Origin: Larix kaempferi
Taxonomy: Eukaryota; Streptophyta; Pinopsida; Pinales; Pinaceae
DNA length: 64,000 nucleotides
Assembly: GCA_027924585.1 (NCBI GenBank)
Contig: BSBM01000190.1
Coordinates: 2,986,501 to 3,050,500 of the forward strand
Direction of reading: 5' to 3'
This document shows, in pieces, positions 52,136 to 64,000 of the stretch. Below the pieces are notes generated by a model that did no database searches, was not told the DNA's origin, and saw only the letters and a list, made by a program, of their open reading frames with translations. The position numbers and the translations under genes were made by a program. How positions within the stretch are numbered: the first letter of the stretch is position 1; each line of letters begins with the position of its first letter.

Positions 52136-54872
52136 TGTTGTTGTCCTTCTTTTGCAGGTGATTACACACGATCTTTCCTACAAGTCAAATTCAATTGCAT
52201 GATTAGAAACTTCTCATACCTTTTTAGAATAAACTCTTACGCATAAAGACATCATATAATCATGCAATTATCTTAGCCAATGATTCAATATAACATTTAT
52301 CCATATCCTGAAACTTTCTAGATGCCTTCCATCTCTACTATAACAATGTTAAGAGTGTGCACTACTCCCAACATGTCAGCAAAGAGGTTTCAATCTAGAT
52401 AAGTAGCAATGGAGTGTTGTACAGTACCATAGGCCACTTACCCATTACTATGTTAGTAGTATCTTGTTCATTAATGCAACTTTTCTAAAATGCATAATAT
52501 ACATCCTAAATCTAGGAACATAAGTATGTACATGACTGAACAACATCATTTAAGTAATCATATATACAAGAAATTACAATTCAAATACTTATCTTTGTTT
52601 GGTTGTTGGGTGGACTCCCTCTCAATATTTGCTTCCTTACAGGAACTACTGGAGTCTCTGATAGTGTTTTCATGTCCCAAATTTTGCATTAGGTCACAAT
52701 GGCCTAATCCCAATGACCATATTCATGAGAGTTTGACAAATTGATGTTAAGGGTCAAAATTATGCCTAGGAGGAAAATTACTCGTTTCCTAGGTTGAGGG
52801 TGGAAGCTTTGGGATTTGACATAAGGAGGATAATAAATGATGTTTGCACATTAGAATTGAATAAATATTTAATAAAGGATCTAAATAAATAGATCCAAGT
52901 GAAAATCAAAGTGGCATTTGATCACGAAGACACATGGAGGAAGTGGGACCCACATATGGCTAGATTTCCCCCTACACTTGGCATCATTCTCCCACCAATT
53001 CAAATTTAAGGTGAATGGTAACATACTTGAGGGATTTAAAAAGGTATTATTCATGGCATGACTCATCCAAGGTCGAAATGTAGAGGAAGAGTAACCTCCA
53101 TGGAAGAGGAAGAGGCAATTTGGAGCTAGTGGGACACTTGGGCTAGATTCCCTACCTCTATGACAACAATGATGAAGATGCTATGAAACCTATGACACAA
53201 ATCAGATATGAAGGCTGAAATATGACATATATGACATGTCAGGGGTAAAAATAGCCTCCAAGAGGGCGCTCAAGGGAGTTAGGGAAGCTAAGATGCTTCC
53301 ATGTGTGATTTGGTGGAAGTGGGAGACTAGGAATTGTTGTACAAGTGGCATTCTTTGGAATCTCTTCCCAACTTGAGTTGGAATGCATCTATTGGAAGGA
53401 ATTCGACCCATAGAAAGCTTGGAAACTTTATAAATGTCAAGAAAAAATAATTAAGGCATCTTTTGATCATTTGAGAAATTTGCAATTTCATTTGTGAAGA
53501 GGGAGAGCTAGTGGATGACTAGTTTCTTGCCTTAGCCAATTTCGAGGGTGAAAGATTCCCATCGAAGTTGGTAATTGGAAAGGAAATTCAGACCTTTCAT
53601 TTGGAGCTTTAATGGAGTCTTTATTTTCATGTTTAAGATACATGGAATCTCATGGTTTCTCCTAGTGCAACTCACTCCTTCAACCATTTCTAGTGTTCAT
53701 GGCATATTCTTGATCCTTGAGGGAGGGCGTTTTTGGTGAGCTCTTGTACTCTTTGGGAGAGATAATAATGATCAATTTATGTTGTAATATGATTAATATA
53801 CTATTTTCTTCATCTTTAGAAATTTTCAAGTCGAAATACCAAGTGGTTATATGTAAAATTGATTATTAATGAGCAAACAGTGACCATTCCCCCACTAGAT
53901 TGATGTATGCCAATGTATTGATGATGATTTCGAATGGAAAAATTTGTATCTGATATATTTATGATGTATGTACTTCCATTTATGATTATTACAAGTTTCA
54001 TGTTCAACACGTAATCATTTGGATCCATCTTGCTCAGTTTTATTTTATTTGAAGGAGATTTAATGTTATTTCCCCCAAGGTCGAACTAGTGATTTTGTAG
54101 TTGTTTGGGAGAGGGTTATAACCATCTTAATAAATTGAATAATGATTCAAACAAGACATTAATATTGTCCCTTAGAAATCCTCTTCCTCTGTTCAGAAAT
54201 TACAGTTGGTTTGGGAGCATTTGGAGAGTAATATTCAACATTTACCCTGAGGGGATTGGAACCCCAAATTACTAGTAAAACTCCCATCTTGGCCAGAAGT
54301 TTAAATAAGTTTGAAGAAGTATTTTTATGGTCATAAATCACCCATGAACATCATGATACAGTAAAAATATCATTCATACACCTTCATTGAATATTTGGAG
54401 GCATTTGGAGCCAATTGGAGACCTAGAGACCAATACTAGTCAATGGGAAATTACTAGTAAAGTACCCTACATTGGCCAGAATTGAAAGAGGATTTGAAAA
54501 AGTATTTTAAAATTCCAAAAGCACCCCTTAAACACATGATTATGTTCTAACATCATCCATATACCTTCTCAGAATATTTGGGAGCATTTGGGGCAAATTG
54601 GAGACTTAGGCATCAAAACTAGTCAAAGGTCGAATTTGGGGAAAAAGTGAAAAATTGGTCATTTTAATAAAATTCTTAAAGAGGGACATTACAAGTGTTC
54701 ACATTAACCAATGCTGAAAATGGATGAGATGTTCTTCAATAGATTATTTGTCTTCCGGAGTCCAACTCTGTAGTGGCTTCTTCTACTCCTTTCATGCAAA
54801 CTGAAAGTCATCTTTAGCTTCACCTTATGAAGTGGAACCTTCTAAATAAACCCTTGTAGCTGGTTACCTTCA
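52136..54872. other. Non-copia spacer replacing protease-integrase in element I
   Basis: No protein domain on either strand. 52170-52640 is related to 150-640 in element A. 52660-54100 has no recognised feature. 54190-54650 is the 182-bp repeat listed separately. Either an old insertion of unrelated DNA or captured sequence propagated by a non-autonomous family; the sharing with A favours the second for its left part. Confidence 0.5.
54190..54650. repeat. About 2.5 copies of a 182-bp degenerate repeat
   Basis: TTACTAGTAAA followed by TTGGCCAGAA recurs at about 54269 and 54451; ATATTTGG followed by AGCATTTGG recurs at about 54391 and 54573. Period is 182 bp in both cases. A partial copy (TTTGGGAGCATTTGGAG) lies near 54208. 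Confidence 0.75.
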
Positions 54873-55784
54873 TTACAATACATATTCTTCATTAATTGAA
54901 TAATATTCACTATCTTCCATGGTTCTCTTCCTTGGAGGTTCATCATCCTCTGCAATGTGAGCATGATGTCTTCTCTTGTTGTTCTTCTTCTTGTGGGAGC
55001 TGCTTTTGTTCTTGGGACAATCTTTGGAATAATGTCCCTTCACATCACAAGTATAACATCGAATGTGAGAAAGATCTCTCTTGGATCCTCCAAAGTTCTC
55101 CCTCTGATTCTGGTGGTGTTGTTTACCCTTATTGTGATGAGCATGCCCCCTCTTGTTGTTATTATTCCCGGTGTGTGTTGTGAGAGCTTGGTCTTCATTA
55201 CCCATCTTTTCTTCTCGGGCCACAAGTCTAGCTTCTTCTTGTGAGCATTCCTCCCACAGTCTACTGAAAGAATTCAATTTCTTTCTTACACAAATTCCTT
55301 GGATGAAGGAGTCCCATGACCTAGGTAGGCCATTCAAAGTGGTCATCACAATTTCTCCATTCTCCACCACTTCATCCACAGCTTCAAGTTGTTCTTTGAT
55401 TTGAGAGACCTTAGTAAAGTAGGATTGGATGGTCTCTCCATTCTGGATATTCACACTCTTCAATTGGTTCTGCAATGTCATCTTCCGATTTATATTCTTT
55501 CCTTCAAACATCTTGGTCAAGGAATCAAACATATCCTTGGGTTTCTTTAGGGAAGACACATGTGGTATGAGATGGTCTTTGATAGAATCAACAATGATTC
55601 TCTTAGCCTTGACCAAGTTCTTCTTATGTAAGGCCTTAGCCTCATCTCCCTCTGGAACTGGAACCTCTTCACTTATGTAGGTGTCCAATTCAATCTCTTC
55701 TAGGATTAACCCAATCCTATACTTCCATGCTTAGAATTTATCATCCCCTTCAAGCTTGTCCTCAAGATTGGTGTGGTGAGACAT
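54873..55784 (-). pseudogene. gag of copia element I
   Basis: The likely ATG is at 55784-55782 (MSHHTNLEDKLEGDDKF), followed by one TAA where Gln is expected, then AWKYRIGLILEEIE and a 271-codon open stretch. The UBN2-type gag has LVKAKRIIVDSIKDHLIPHV, PKDMFDSLTKMFEGKNINRK, LQNQLKSVNIQNGETIQSYF and LNGLPRSWDSFIQGIC. An H/N/K-rich linker precedes a zinc knuckle C-x2-C-x4-H-x4-C (CYTCDVKGHYSKDC, about 55060-55020). It ends NEEYVL near 54873. Apart from the single stop this gag is intact. Confidence 0.93.
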
Positions 55785-56905
55785 CTTAATGAGGAACTCA
55801 AATGGAAATAAAAGATTTAGGTATTACCACTTGATTTGTTGAAACTGGATCTGGAGCTAGCTAGGGTTTGACAGAGAAACCCTAAAAATCCAAACTTGGA
55901 ATTTCAAACTTCTTTCTATAAAGGGAGATGTAATTGACTGAGGCAAGCAAGCTTGTGTGCTTAGATTTTAAAAACTCCAAAAATTGACCCCTCAAAATTG
56001 ACCTGCGAATTTCGGATCTGCAACTTCTATCAAAATCTGGTTTTCTGGTTTTTCTGGTCCAAAAGTCAAATTAGGGTTTGACTTTCCTAGATATTTACCC
56101 AACCAAAAAATTCGATCTTGGTCTCTAAATTTTGATTTTGTTGAGGAGAGTAATCCTGTGCTAAGAGCACTCCAAAATTCCACTTATGTCAAAAGCCCTA
56201 ATTTCCTGCAGCAGTGACAAGCCAAAAAATGAAAGTGCTCAGAATCCAATTCTGTTTTGACAAAAATATGCACCATATTGTTTCTCGCGCATCTCTGACA
56301 TTTCAGATCACCAGGGTCTGAAACTTCGGCCAATGGTAGAATGACCTGTCATCTTTCCAATCCCACAGATCTGAGCTTCAATGGATTCTCCGTGAGAGAG
56401 ATATTCTAAGTGTCGCAACATGACCTTTTTATGGGATGAAACAACATAGCGAACTTGTATAGAGTGCCACATGTCATTGTTTCAACTTCTCCCTCTGAAA
56501 CTCAGACCCATGAAACTAAAATCCGTACCCTTACTAACACTTTTTACAGAATTTCATTTGGAGCTTCCTAGCCCAATATGTGACCTTTTTCCCTAGGTCA
56601 CCTGTTTAGTACTGTATTCTAGAAGATGCAAAAACCCTAACTTGTACGGATCATAAATCACAAAGTACAACAAATCATATGCTAAAATTTAGACACAAGG
56701 TATAGGCACATGTTATCCTCGGTTTGTCAAAATTTTTGATCCTAAACGTTCGCAGAAATGGATTTATAGTGAAAGTGCCACGATGACTAGGTTTTGCTAT
56801 GCAAAGCCCTTCTTTATCCTAGCCTCCTTTTGTTGAAGATATGTGGAGACAAATCCAAACATTAAGAAGCCCTAGCTTCTGCAGCTGCACAATGTCTTCT
56901 TCTCA
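55785..56905 (-). other. Leader of copia element I
   Basis: Non-coding, colinear with 1534-2870 of element A (for example GTTTGACAGAGAAACCC near 55867 and GTTTGTCAGAGAAACCC near 1573). Confidence 0.7.
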
Positions 56906-56922
56906 GGTCAGCTCTAATACCA
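56906..56922 (-). other. Primer-binding site of I
   Basis: The minus strand reads TGGTATTAGAGCTGACC, one change from the initiator-methionine tRNA site TGGTATCAGAGC. Confidence 0.85.
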
Positions 56923-57441
56923 TGTTAGTTTGTCATCATTAATTCAATGTGATCTAGGATCTTATCTGAGAGAACAACATGTAAAACATATCAATCAATC
57001 ACAAGAGACAATAGACACAAAGCATTTCACAGAGGAAACCATAAAGGAGAAAACCCTACAAATTCCTCGGAGATAGAATGAGCAATGATACAAAACCCCA
57101 ATAACAAGATATAGTCTCCTAGCAACTTCTCCTGCTCCACTTATGCGCACTACTCACTTGAGAGAATGAATGAATAAATAGAGAGGTGCTCCTCTCTATT
57201 TATACTTGTCTTCCACTTTCTTTTTACCCTAACTGGGCCAACCTCTCCTAGGAGAGTCTAATAACCCACTATAACTTAACTCTGGGCCGACCCCACTAGG
57301 GGAGTCTAATAACCCTATCATATACAACGATGACCTTCTCGATCGGAGGAATGAGACCTCTCCGTCGGAAGTACAATGTCATATGAATACAATATGAAAT
57401 ATACAAGTGAAATACATTCCGAAGTTACAAATACATCAACA
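56923..57441 (-). repeat. 5' LTR of copia element I (519 bp)
   Basis: TGTTAGTTTG to CATCAACA on the plus strand. Minus-strand TATA box at 57204-57196; paired GTCTAATAACCC motif in U3 at about 57265 and 57304. Confidence 0.92.
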
Positions 57442-57640
57442 ATACCCATGGAAGTCATGTTCATTTTAAATCTCATTATTAGATAAGAAATTGGACTAGA
57501 TCTCAAGGCCTTTGTTGAAGGGTGACAATTCTCTTAAAACACCGATGATGAAGAGATCCCAATATTTTTATAGACCTCTAGGAACATAAAAATATAGCAT
57601 GATTTCATTAGTTGTTTATTATTTATGCCAAACTTTCTAT
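57442..57640. other. No gene; junction between elements I and J
   Basis: AT-rich 200 bp with no recognised feature. Confidence 0.5.
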
Positions 57641-59780
57641 GATTTGGTGTACTTGGGATTTGTAATCTCAGGTAAAGGGTTGGTGATGGACCCAGAAAAG
57701 GTGAAGGCAATATTGGATTGGCCGGAACCGACAAGTGAGACTAGGGTACATAGTTTCCATGGACTTTCCAGTTTCTACAGGAAGTTCATTCGGGGATTCA
57801 GTCGGATTTGTGCACCTTTGACAGAGTACATGAAGAAAGGGGAGTTCGAGTGGATGGAAACTTCCCAGAGAGCTTTCGACAAGTTGAAGGAAAAAGTCAC
57901 CGAGAGCCTAGTATTGGCGCTCCCAGATTTCGACAAAGTTTTCCAAGTTGATTATGATGCAAGTGGATCAGCAATTGGAGCAGTGTTGAGCCAGGAGGGC
58001 CGACCAATTGCATTCTTCGGTGAAAAGTTAGATGACGCGAAGTGGAAATATTCGGTCTATGACCAGGAATTCTATGCTATCGTCCAGGCTTTGAAAAAGT
58101 GGAGGCATTATTTGTTTCCCAAGGAATTTGTGTTGTACATAGATCACCAAGCATTGAGGTATCTGAACACTCAGTCGAAGTTGAATCAACTTCACATGAA
58201 ATGGGTCGAATTCTTGCAGGGATACACATTCATGTTGAGACATAGGTCGGGCAAGTCGAACAAAGTTACCGATGCACTGAGTCGAAGAGTTGCATTGTTG
58301 AACATGATGACAGTTCAGGCAACAGGAATAGAGTCGATGAAGGTGGAGTATGAGACCGACAAGGATTTTTTGAAAGCATGGGAAGCTTGTCGTGAACCTT
58401 GGAGTGTCGACATGACTCCTTACTTGGAATATTTTATCCAAGAAGGCTATCTGTTCAGGGGAAATCAGTTATGTATTCCCAGAGGATCAATGAGGGATAA
58501 CCTAATCCGAGAGTTGCATAGCGGTAGATTAGCAGGTCATTTTGGCATCGACAAAACCAGGGCATTAGTCGAAGAGAAGTACTATTGGACAGGAATGACA
58601 ACAAATGTCAGAAAGTGGATTCGACAGTGTAATTTTTCCAGTTGGAAAAAGGAAGAAGTCAGAACATGGGGTTGTATACACCATTACCGGTACAAAATAC
58701 CCCATGGGAACACCTTAGCATGGATTTTGTGTTAGGATTATCGAAGACGCAATAGAGAAGCGACTCAATCTTTGTTGTAGTCAACATATTTTCGAAAATG
58801 GCACACTTTATTCCGTGTCGAAAGACAAGTGATGCCACAAGCATTGTTGTTCTATTCTTCAAGGAGATAGTCAGATTGCATGGGTTGTTGAAGAGTATCA
58901 CGTCGGATCGGGATACCAAGTTTATGGGGCGTTTCTGGAGAACCCTATGGAATAAACTGGACACGAAGTTGCAGTTTATCTTGGCATATCATCTACAGAC
59001 AGATGGATAAACCGAGGTGGTGAACAGAAGTTTGGGAAACCTTCTGAGATGTTTGATGGCCGACAGACCCAAGCAGTGGGAAAACATGTTGGCGCAAGCA
59101 GAGTTTGGATATAACAATTATGTGAATCGATTGACAGGTTTGAGCCCATTTCAGATTGTTCAGGGAAGAATCCCACATGGAGTGGTGGATCTGGTCGAGT
59201 TACCGACAGAAGTCAGGAAAAGTGTAGATGCAGAATCATTTGCTGAGCATATGCAGGAAGTGCATGAAGATGTGCAAAAGTGCATAGAGAAGAGTAACGC
59301 GGCATATAAGTTGAGAGACGATAGGAAGAAGAGACTATAGTCGTTCAGCGAAGGAGACTTAGTCTATACATATTTGCGGAAGGAAATATTTCCCGCAGGG
59401 ACATATAAAAAGCTAAAGCTGAGGAAGATTGGACCATGTAAAATTCTGAAGAAAATTTCGGACAATGCTTATGTGTTGGAGATGCCGAATGACTTGAACA
59501 TTTCACCAATGTTCAATGTCTCAGATCTGTACAAGTTTGAAGAAGGTTCAAGTAGTGGAAGCGCAGAAGTGTCGAAGTTTGACTAGACGGAGCAAGTTCT
59601 GGATCAACAGAAAGAGGAAATCACAGAAGCAATAGAGGAACGTGAAGTCGAGCATACGCACAGTTATCGAAAGAAGGAATACTTAGTGTGATGGAAAGAC
59701 AATGAGTTGTAGGAGGCGACATGGATTTATGAAGAAGAGTTCAGGAGACTGACAAAGCAGTCGAGTTCTTTTTCCCCTGG
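57641..59780 (+). pseudogene. RT end, RNase H, integrase and chromodomain of element J
   Basis: ISGKGLVMDPEKVKAILDW (about 57667-57720) is the end of RT. RNase H: FQVDYDASGSAIGAVL (about 57942), YDQEFYAIVQALKKWRHYL, YIDHQALRYL and KVTDALSRR keep the acidic residues. Integrase: LHSGRLAGHFGI and RQCNF (about 58512-58640) with a frameshift inside the C-x2-[13 protein letters not shown] (about 58700), [14 protein letters not shown] (about 58900), and TEVVNRSLGN (about 59011) preceded by TAA at 59008 where Gln is expected. GDLVYTYLRKE and GPCKILKKISDNAYVLEMP follow. The chromodomain (about 59600-59760) shows REVEHTRSYRKKEYLV, W-K-D and EATWIYEEEFRRL with two stops. Chromodomains bias insertion toward heterochromatin. 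Confidence 0.9.
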
Positions 59781-59899
59781 GGAGTCTGATGCAGGAGCAT
59801 TGAGGCCTAGGAAGATCAGTCGAAGTTAGTCGACATAAGGGAGCTGACCAGAGGGAGTGTCGATGACTGCTGGTGCGAGAAGCAGGTTGACTTTTCGAA

Positions 59900-60740
59900 G
59901 TCAATAAGTCGAGCAGGAAGCTGTCAAAGCAGTCGACAGGTGCAAAGGTCGAGAGTCACGACATGTCTAATGTTCAACATACGATGGGTTGGAGCGAAGG
60001 TGTCATTAGGTAGACATGTTGTCGAACTATGATTCTGACAAGTTTGGAGGAGCCAAGCGTAGAGGAAGGGGAGGACTAGAGAACCGCAGGAAGTAGAGTA
60101 AATCAACAGATTGGTCGATGATGTGACCGACTACTGTAGCAGGGTCAAAAGAGCAGAAATTCAAAGAGACTGTACTTGGTATCTGTTCGGGATTGCTAAG
60201 GAAGTTAATGACAGTTATTGCGAGTGGTTGAGGCTGTGCAGCATGGCAGGAGCACTGACAGTTGCAGGTCTGCAAGATCAGGAAGATCGGAGGACAGAAG
60301 GATGTTTGTCACGCGTTTTGGAGTGAACCTCAGGAACAATAGTAGCAGAGTAGAAGACTTGTGTGTAGGCACAGAGTTTGGGATCAATTCCATTTTGCTG
60401 GAGTTGCAGAGCAGAGTTCGGGGAGAATATTGGTAGACTAGAGAGAACAGTTACAGATATTCCGAATGCAGAGCTGAGATCAAGTCATAGCTCAGAGTTC
60501 CATAGTGAACCAGGAGAGGGTGAAGATCAACACACTGAGATAGCACACCACAGTAACTTATGTATTGTAACGGCTGATGCCGACAAGTAGTTAGTTATTT
60601 GTATTTATAGTTATTCCGCATTGTAACTGATTGGTAGAAGTAATATAAGCCACTTCCGGCATCCTGTTTTACACATGTTTTGTGTGAGCATTATGGTCGT
60701 GTCATGTGTAATGTTAAGCAAGAACCTTAGCCCATAAGGC
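59900..60740 (+). repeat. Probable 3' LTR of element J (boundaries unresolved)
   Basis: Non-coding sequence after the chromodomain with a TATA-like TATTTATAG at 60602-60610 and a TGTTTTACACATGTTTTGTG stretch near 60665. Without a second copy, ends cannot be fixed. Confidence 0.4.
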
Positions 60741-61138
60741 GACTTGCGTCACAAGTTCAAGACTCCAAAGCATAAAGTACAAAATCTGAATGCATTGCCA
60801 ATTTTCATATGAACAAGGATCAACAATGATCATAACACATAAATTCAATTCAGGATTAAAAAAGACAAGGTATCCAAGTTTCTTTTAGAATCTCTGATTA
60901 AGTGACACTTAAAATTGTGCATGTATCACTCACATATTGTAGAATATAACTAATATATTTGACGGTTTGGGGAAATATTTTTGAAAATCAAATTTTAACT
61001 ACCTTATTTAATAAAAATGGATTCCATCTACTCTAATTGAATTTGGGTTGGATTTTAGATTGTTAAACTATTTTTCTTAAATGCTTATTGAAAACTTCTT
61101 TCAAAATTAATTAATTGTGTTGAGAGGCGCTCTACAGC

Positions 61139-61450
61139 CAAGTATGAGGGAGATCTTGTAACATGTGAGTGTTTGTCAATTTCATTGAGTGTTTGTCCAG
61201 TAACAAAATAATACAAAGTAAAAAGTAATAAATATTATGTCGGCCATAGACAAAAAAGGATAATACAAAATAAAAGGTAAATATGAGGGAGATCTTGTAA
61301 AGTTTGTGAGTAACACAATAATACAAAGTAAACAAAGAAGAATAATACAAAGTAAAAAGTAATAAATATTATGTCGGCCATAAACAAAAAAGAATAATAC
61401 AAAGTAAAAAATAAATATGAGGGAGATCATGTAAGTTTGTCGAGTAAAAA
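61139..61450. repeat. Tandem duplication, period about 134 bp
   Basis: AATATTATGTCGGCCATA starts at 61231 and 61365 (134 bp). TATGAGGGAGATC recurs at about 61142, 61284 and 61417. Confidence 0.85.
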
Positions 61451-62754
61451 AAATAAGTAAAATAATCAATGGAATAAAATAAAGAAGTAAGATTTAAAGA
61501 TAAGATGCATATTGATTTGATTATTTTTTACTTTGTGCAATATCTCTCCTTGAATAGCTCCTTGAGTGCAATACCTGAGCGGTTTACACCTCGAGAGATT
61601 TGATCCCTCTCGACGCTTGATAGATCCTAGGATTTGGATCTAGGCTCGTGTATATATATATATATATATATACATTTATAATTAATTTTGCTCTTTTTTA
61701 ATCCCTAGGTAAGAGGTTAAATTGTAATTGGGCATAGAATTTAGCCTTTTATATAACATCAAACCTAGATGTTACTTTAAGACATACGACTTGACTTTAT
61801 CAGCTTAACTATGACATTATGAGAAATTAAACTAGTAACCACTTTTTTACTTTGAAGTTTTTAATTTTTTTTATATATTTTATCCTTGAAATATAATTTC
61901 AGAAAACCTTTGATGATATCGAGTGTAAACTTAAGTTTCAAGCAATTAGTCTTGAAAGAGATTACATCTAACTTATAACCACTTAAACTAACCCTCAAAA
62001 CTCTCTCTCTATATATAAAATAAAAATATTAATTTATTTTAAAAAATACAGTTAAATTTTCCAACTTTTAAAACATAAACTATATTAATAATTTATTGTT
62101 TCCAACTTTTAAAACAAACTATATTGACTAGTTTGATATTTTATTTTCATTTATAAATTATTAATTTTTTGGGTTCATCATTAAACATCAATCACCTTAA
62201 ACATTTTAAATGGTTTTATGGAGAAAAATCACATCACATTTTTTAAATTATATTTTATCATATTTCTTCTCATTTAATAAGATTCTTTATATTTTTAACT
62301 TCTGGTAAATGTTTTATAATTTCATGGCCACCATTTCTGGTCTAATTAAATGACAGCTAAAATTTCGATATATCAATACAAACATGGTTGTGGGCATACT
62401 TTCGTTTATCCTCCTATAATCTTATATGTAATTTATTTATTGTTTTGATTCCTTTATAGTTATAAATTCATTTCTACCTATGATTTTATTTATATTTACT
62501 ATTTATTAAATGTTTCGATTCCTTTACACTTGTAATTATTAATTTCAAAAAGTGATTGTTGCATAATTGCTACATTAATGACGGACAAAGCCATTAACTT
62601 ATTATTTCTTTATGTTGCCAACACACTTTAAAGGTACATCATTAACCTAAGAATCTTTGCATAATAATCGTCGTTCTTTGTCTCTTCTCTCTTTACAAAA
62701 TCAATTTGTACTTATTTCTTTGTCTAATGTATATATTTTTACTTCTTCTTTCAA

Positions 62755-62855
62755 TAGCCAAGCAAAAATAATGTATGTATTTTATTCCATCCAATGGCCA
62801 AGCAAAAATAATGTATGTGTTTTACTCCTTCCTTCAATCGCCAAGCAAAAATTTT
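62755..62855. repeat. Three copies of a 40-43 bp unit
   Basis: GCCAAGCAAAAAT occurs at about 62757, 62797 and 62840. Confidence 0.8.
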
Positions 62856-63264
62856 GATAAAAAATGTACGTACATTCACTTTATATTAAATTTTATGTAA
62901 TATATAAATTTTGTTAAAAAATGTACGTACTTCTACTTTATATTAAATTAAAATATATTTTAATTATTTTAATTTTAATAACGGTTTTCATTATTAATTT
63001 AAAAATAATTTATTTTATTTAGATTAAATTATTTTAATAACTTTTTCATTATTAATAATTTATAAATAATTTATTTTTTATTTTATTAAAAATAATTAAT
63101 ATTTATAATAAAAAATGTAATTAAATTAAATAACTAATAATATAATTTTTTTAACTCCCACACGTCAATCTAAGGATCCAAAAGAACTATTTATTTTTTC
63201 ATCAACCCCACCCAAACTTTATGATTATATATTATCAACCCTACCTACACTCTATGATTATGAT

Positions 63265-63375
63265 TATAGATTTGGAAGTGTATGGGCTTATATATTAATT
63301 TTATAGATTTGGACGTGTGTACGGTCTTTTATATTAATTTTATAGATTTGGAAGAGTACGGTTTTATATCTTAAT
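63265..63375. repeat. Three copies of a 36-40 bp unit
   Basis: TATAGATTTGGA occurs at about 63266, 63302 and 63341, each followed by a TTATAT-rich stretch. Confidence 0.8.
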
Positions 63376-63455
63376 TTAATATAAAATTATATAAATACAC
63401 TACATTAACTAAATATATAGAATTATATTAAGTAATTTCTTAAGGTGTTCTTTAT

Positions 63456-63725
63456 ACAATTTAGTTTTTTATGGCATTATTAACTAGTTCCATGTCATGC
63501 ATATTGATATTTTTACCATATCCTCTCCTTCCATGATGAAAGGGTTGAAATTTGTAAATGCCTTCCTTGATTTTGGTTAAGCATAATTACACAACTTAGT
63601 TTTTTATGGCATAATTAACTAGTTCCATGCCATGCCTATTGATATTCTTACCATATCTTCTCCTTCCATGATGAAAGGGTCGAAATTTGTAAATGCTTTC
63701 TTTGATTTTGGTTAAGCATAATTAC
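63456..63725. repeat. Tandem duplication of a 135-bp unit
   Basis: Copy 1 at 63456-63590, copy 2 at 63591-63725 with only a few differences (for example TTGATATTTTTACC against TTGATATTCTTACC). No coding content. Confidence 0.9.
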
Positions 63726-64000
63726 ATTTTAGTGTTAGAAGTTGAAGATGTTTTGCACTCCAAAAAATTAGTGAGCACATGGAATTTTTCTGATCACAAT
63801 GCATAAGGTTTAAATGTGCTTGGTCCTTTTCCTTGTGGATAATTGAATATAGACAACTTCATTGCTCACTAAAATTGAACGTGTACTTTTATGGAAAACT
63901 TGTGATCCCATTCTTCCTACTACCTTAACCCTTACAACTTCTTATGCCTCTCTCCATCTCTCCCAATTTATATAGGAGTAGCAGATAATTTTTTTTTGTA

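Larger units (their letters stand above)
49099..57441 (-). mobile_element. Ty1/copia element I, minus strand (8.3 kb)
   Basis: LTRs at 56923-57441 (5') and 49099-49629 (3'). Between them on the minus strand: primer site, leader, gag, a long non-copia spacer, RT-RNase H, tandem repeats and polypurine tract. Protease and integrase are not recognisable. The flanking 5-mers (ATATT left, ATACC right) share only ATA, so the target duplication is decayed or uncertain. Leader, gag start and part of the spacer are shared with element A. Confidence 0.9.
57641..60740 (+). mobile_element. 3' half of a chromodomain Ty3/gypsy element J
   Basis: It begins abruptly within the RT-RNase H connection and continues through RNase H, integrase, a chromodomain and a probable 3' LTR. 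Protease, gag and 5' LTR are missing. Several stops and at least one frameshift. A chromodomain after integrase places it among plant chromoviruses, unlike C and F. Confidence 0.85.
60741..64000. other. AT-rich region without genes
   Basis: Very A/T-rich, with short tandem duplications (listed separately), a TA microsatellite (eleven units) at 61651-61672, and no coding or transposon remnant that I recognise. Confidence 0.6.

Noticed and set aside
49094-57446. Target-site duplication for element I (ATATT/ATACC)
   Set aside because: Only three of five bases agree, so I do not claim it.
61132-61469. Minus-strand Tyr/Phe-rich, membrane-like frames
   Set aside because: Low-complexity translation of the AT-rich 134-bp tandem duplication.

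Overview
The window is plant nuclear DNA made almost entirely of LTR retrotransposons nested in one another, most of them damaged. I found no intact host gene, no rRNA or tRNA gene and no organelle insert. The organism is a large-genome seed plant. The gypsy and copia families look like types I associate with gymnosperms (conifers such as yew or cedar), but that is an impression, not a proof. Element letters (A, B, C, EG, F, H, I, J) are mine.

Left block (1-16330): a plus-strand Athila/Tat-like gypsy element C (protease, RT-RNase H, integrase, long 3' ORF, 3' promoter-bearing region) appears to be interrupted near its 5' side by a minus-strand gypsy element B (LTR, ORF0, gag). B is in turn interrupted by a minus-strand copia-like element A that runs off the left edge. 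16331-20352 is AT-rich sequence with no recognisable gene, a candidate solo LTR and an exact 88-bp palindrome.

Central block (20353-48420): element EG has terminal repeats of about 3.6 kb, a 1.67-kb internal region carrying only gag, and a perfect 5-bp target duplication (CTTAC). Its 5' LTR contains two later insertions: F, a complete 13.4-kb gypsy element with duplication ATGAA, and H, a 5.8-kb copia element with duplication GTAGT. EG's intact 3' LTR acts as an empty-site control for both. Without the insertions EG would be 8,837 bp. Each EG LTR encodes a 483-codon protein related to the 3' ORFs of C and F.

F has the most unusual layout: LTR, ORF0, gag with several zinc knuckles, protease, two further gag-like modules, RT, RNase H, integrase, a canonical-looking internal promoter, a 3' ORF, LTR. 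Its 6.2-kb gag-pol frame has no frameshift but 18 internal stops, mostly TAG. The EG LTR twins show the likely mechanism: nine TAG stops in one copy are CAG in the other, which fits deamination of methylated CHG sites.

Right block (48421-64000): a minus-strand copia element I (paired LTRs, gag, damaged RT, no recognisable protease or integrase), the 3' half of a chromodomain gypsy element J, and about 3.3 kb of AT-rich DNA with short tandem duplications and no gene.
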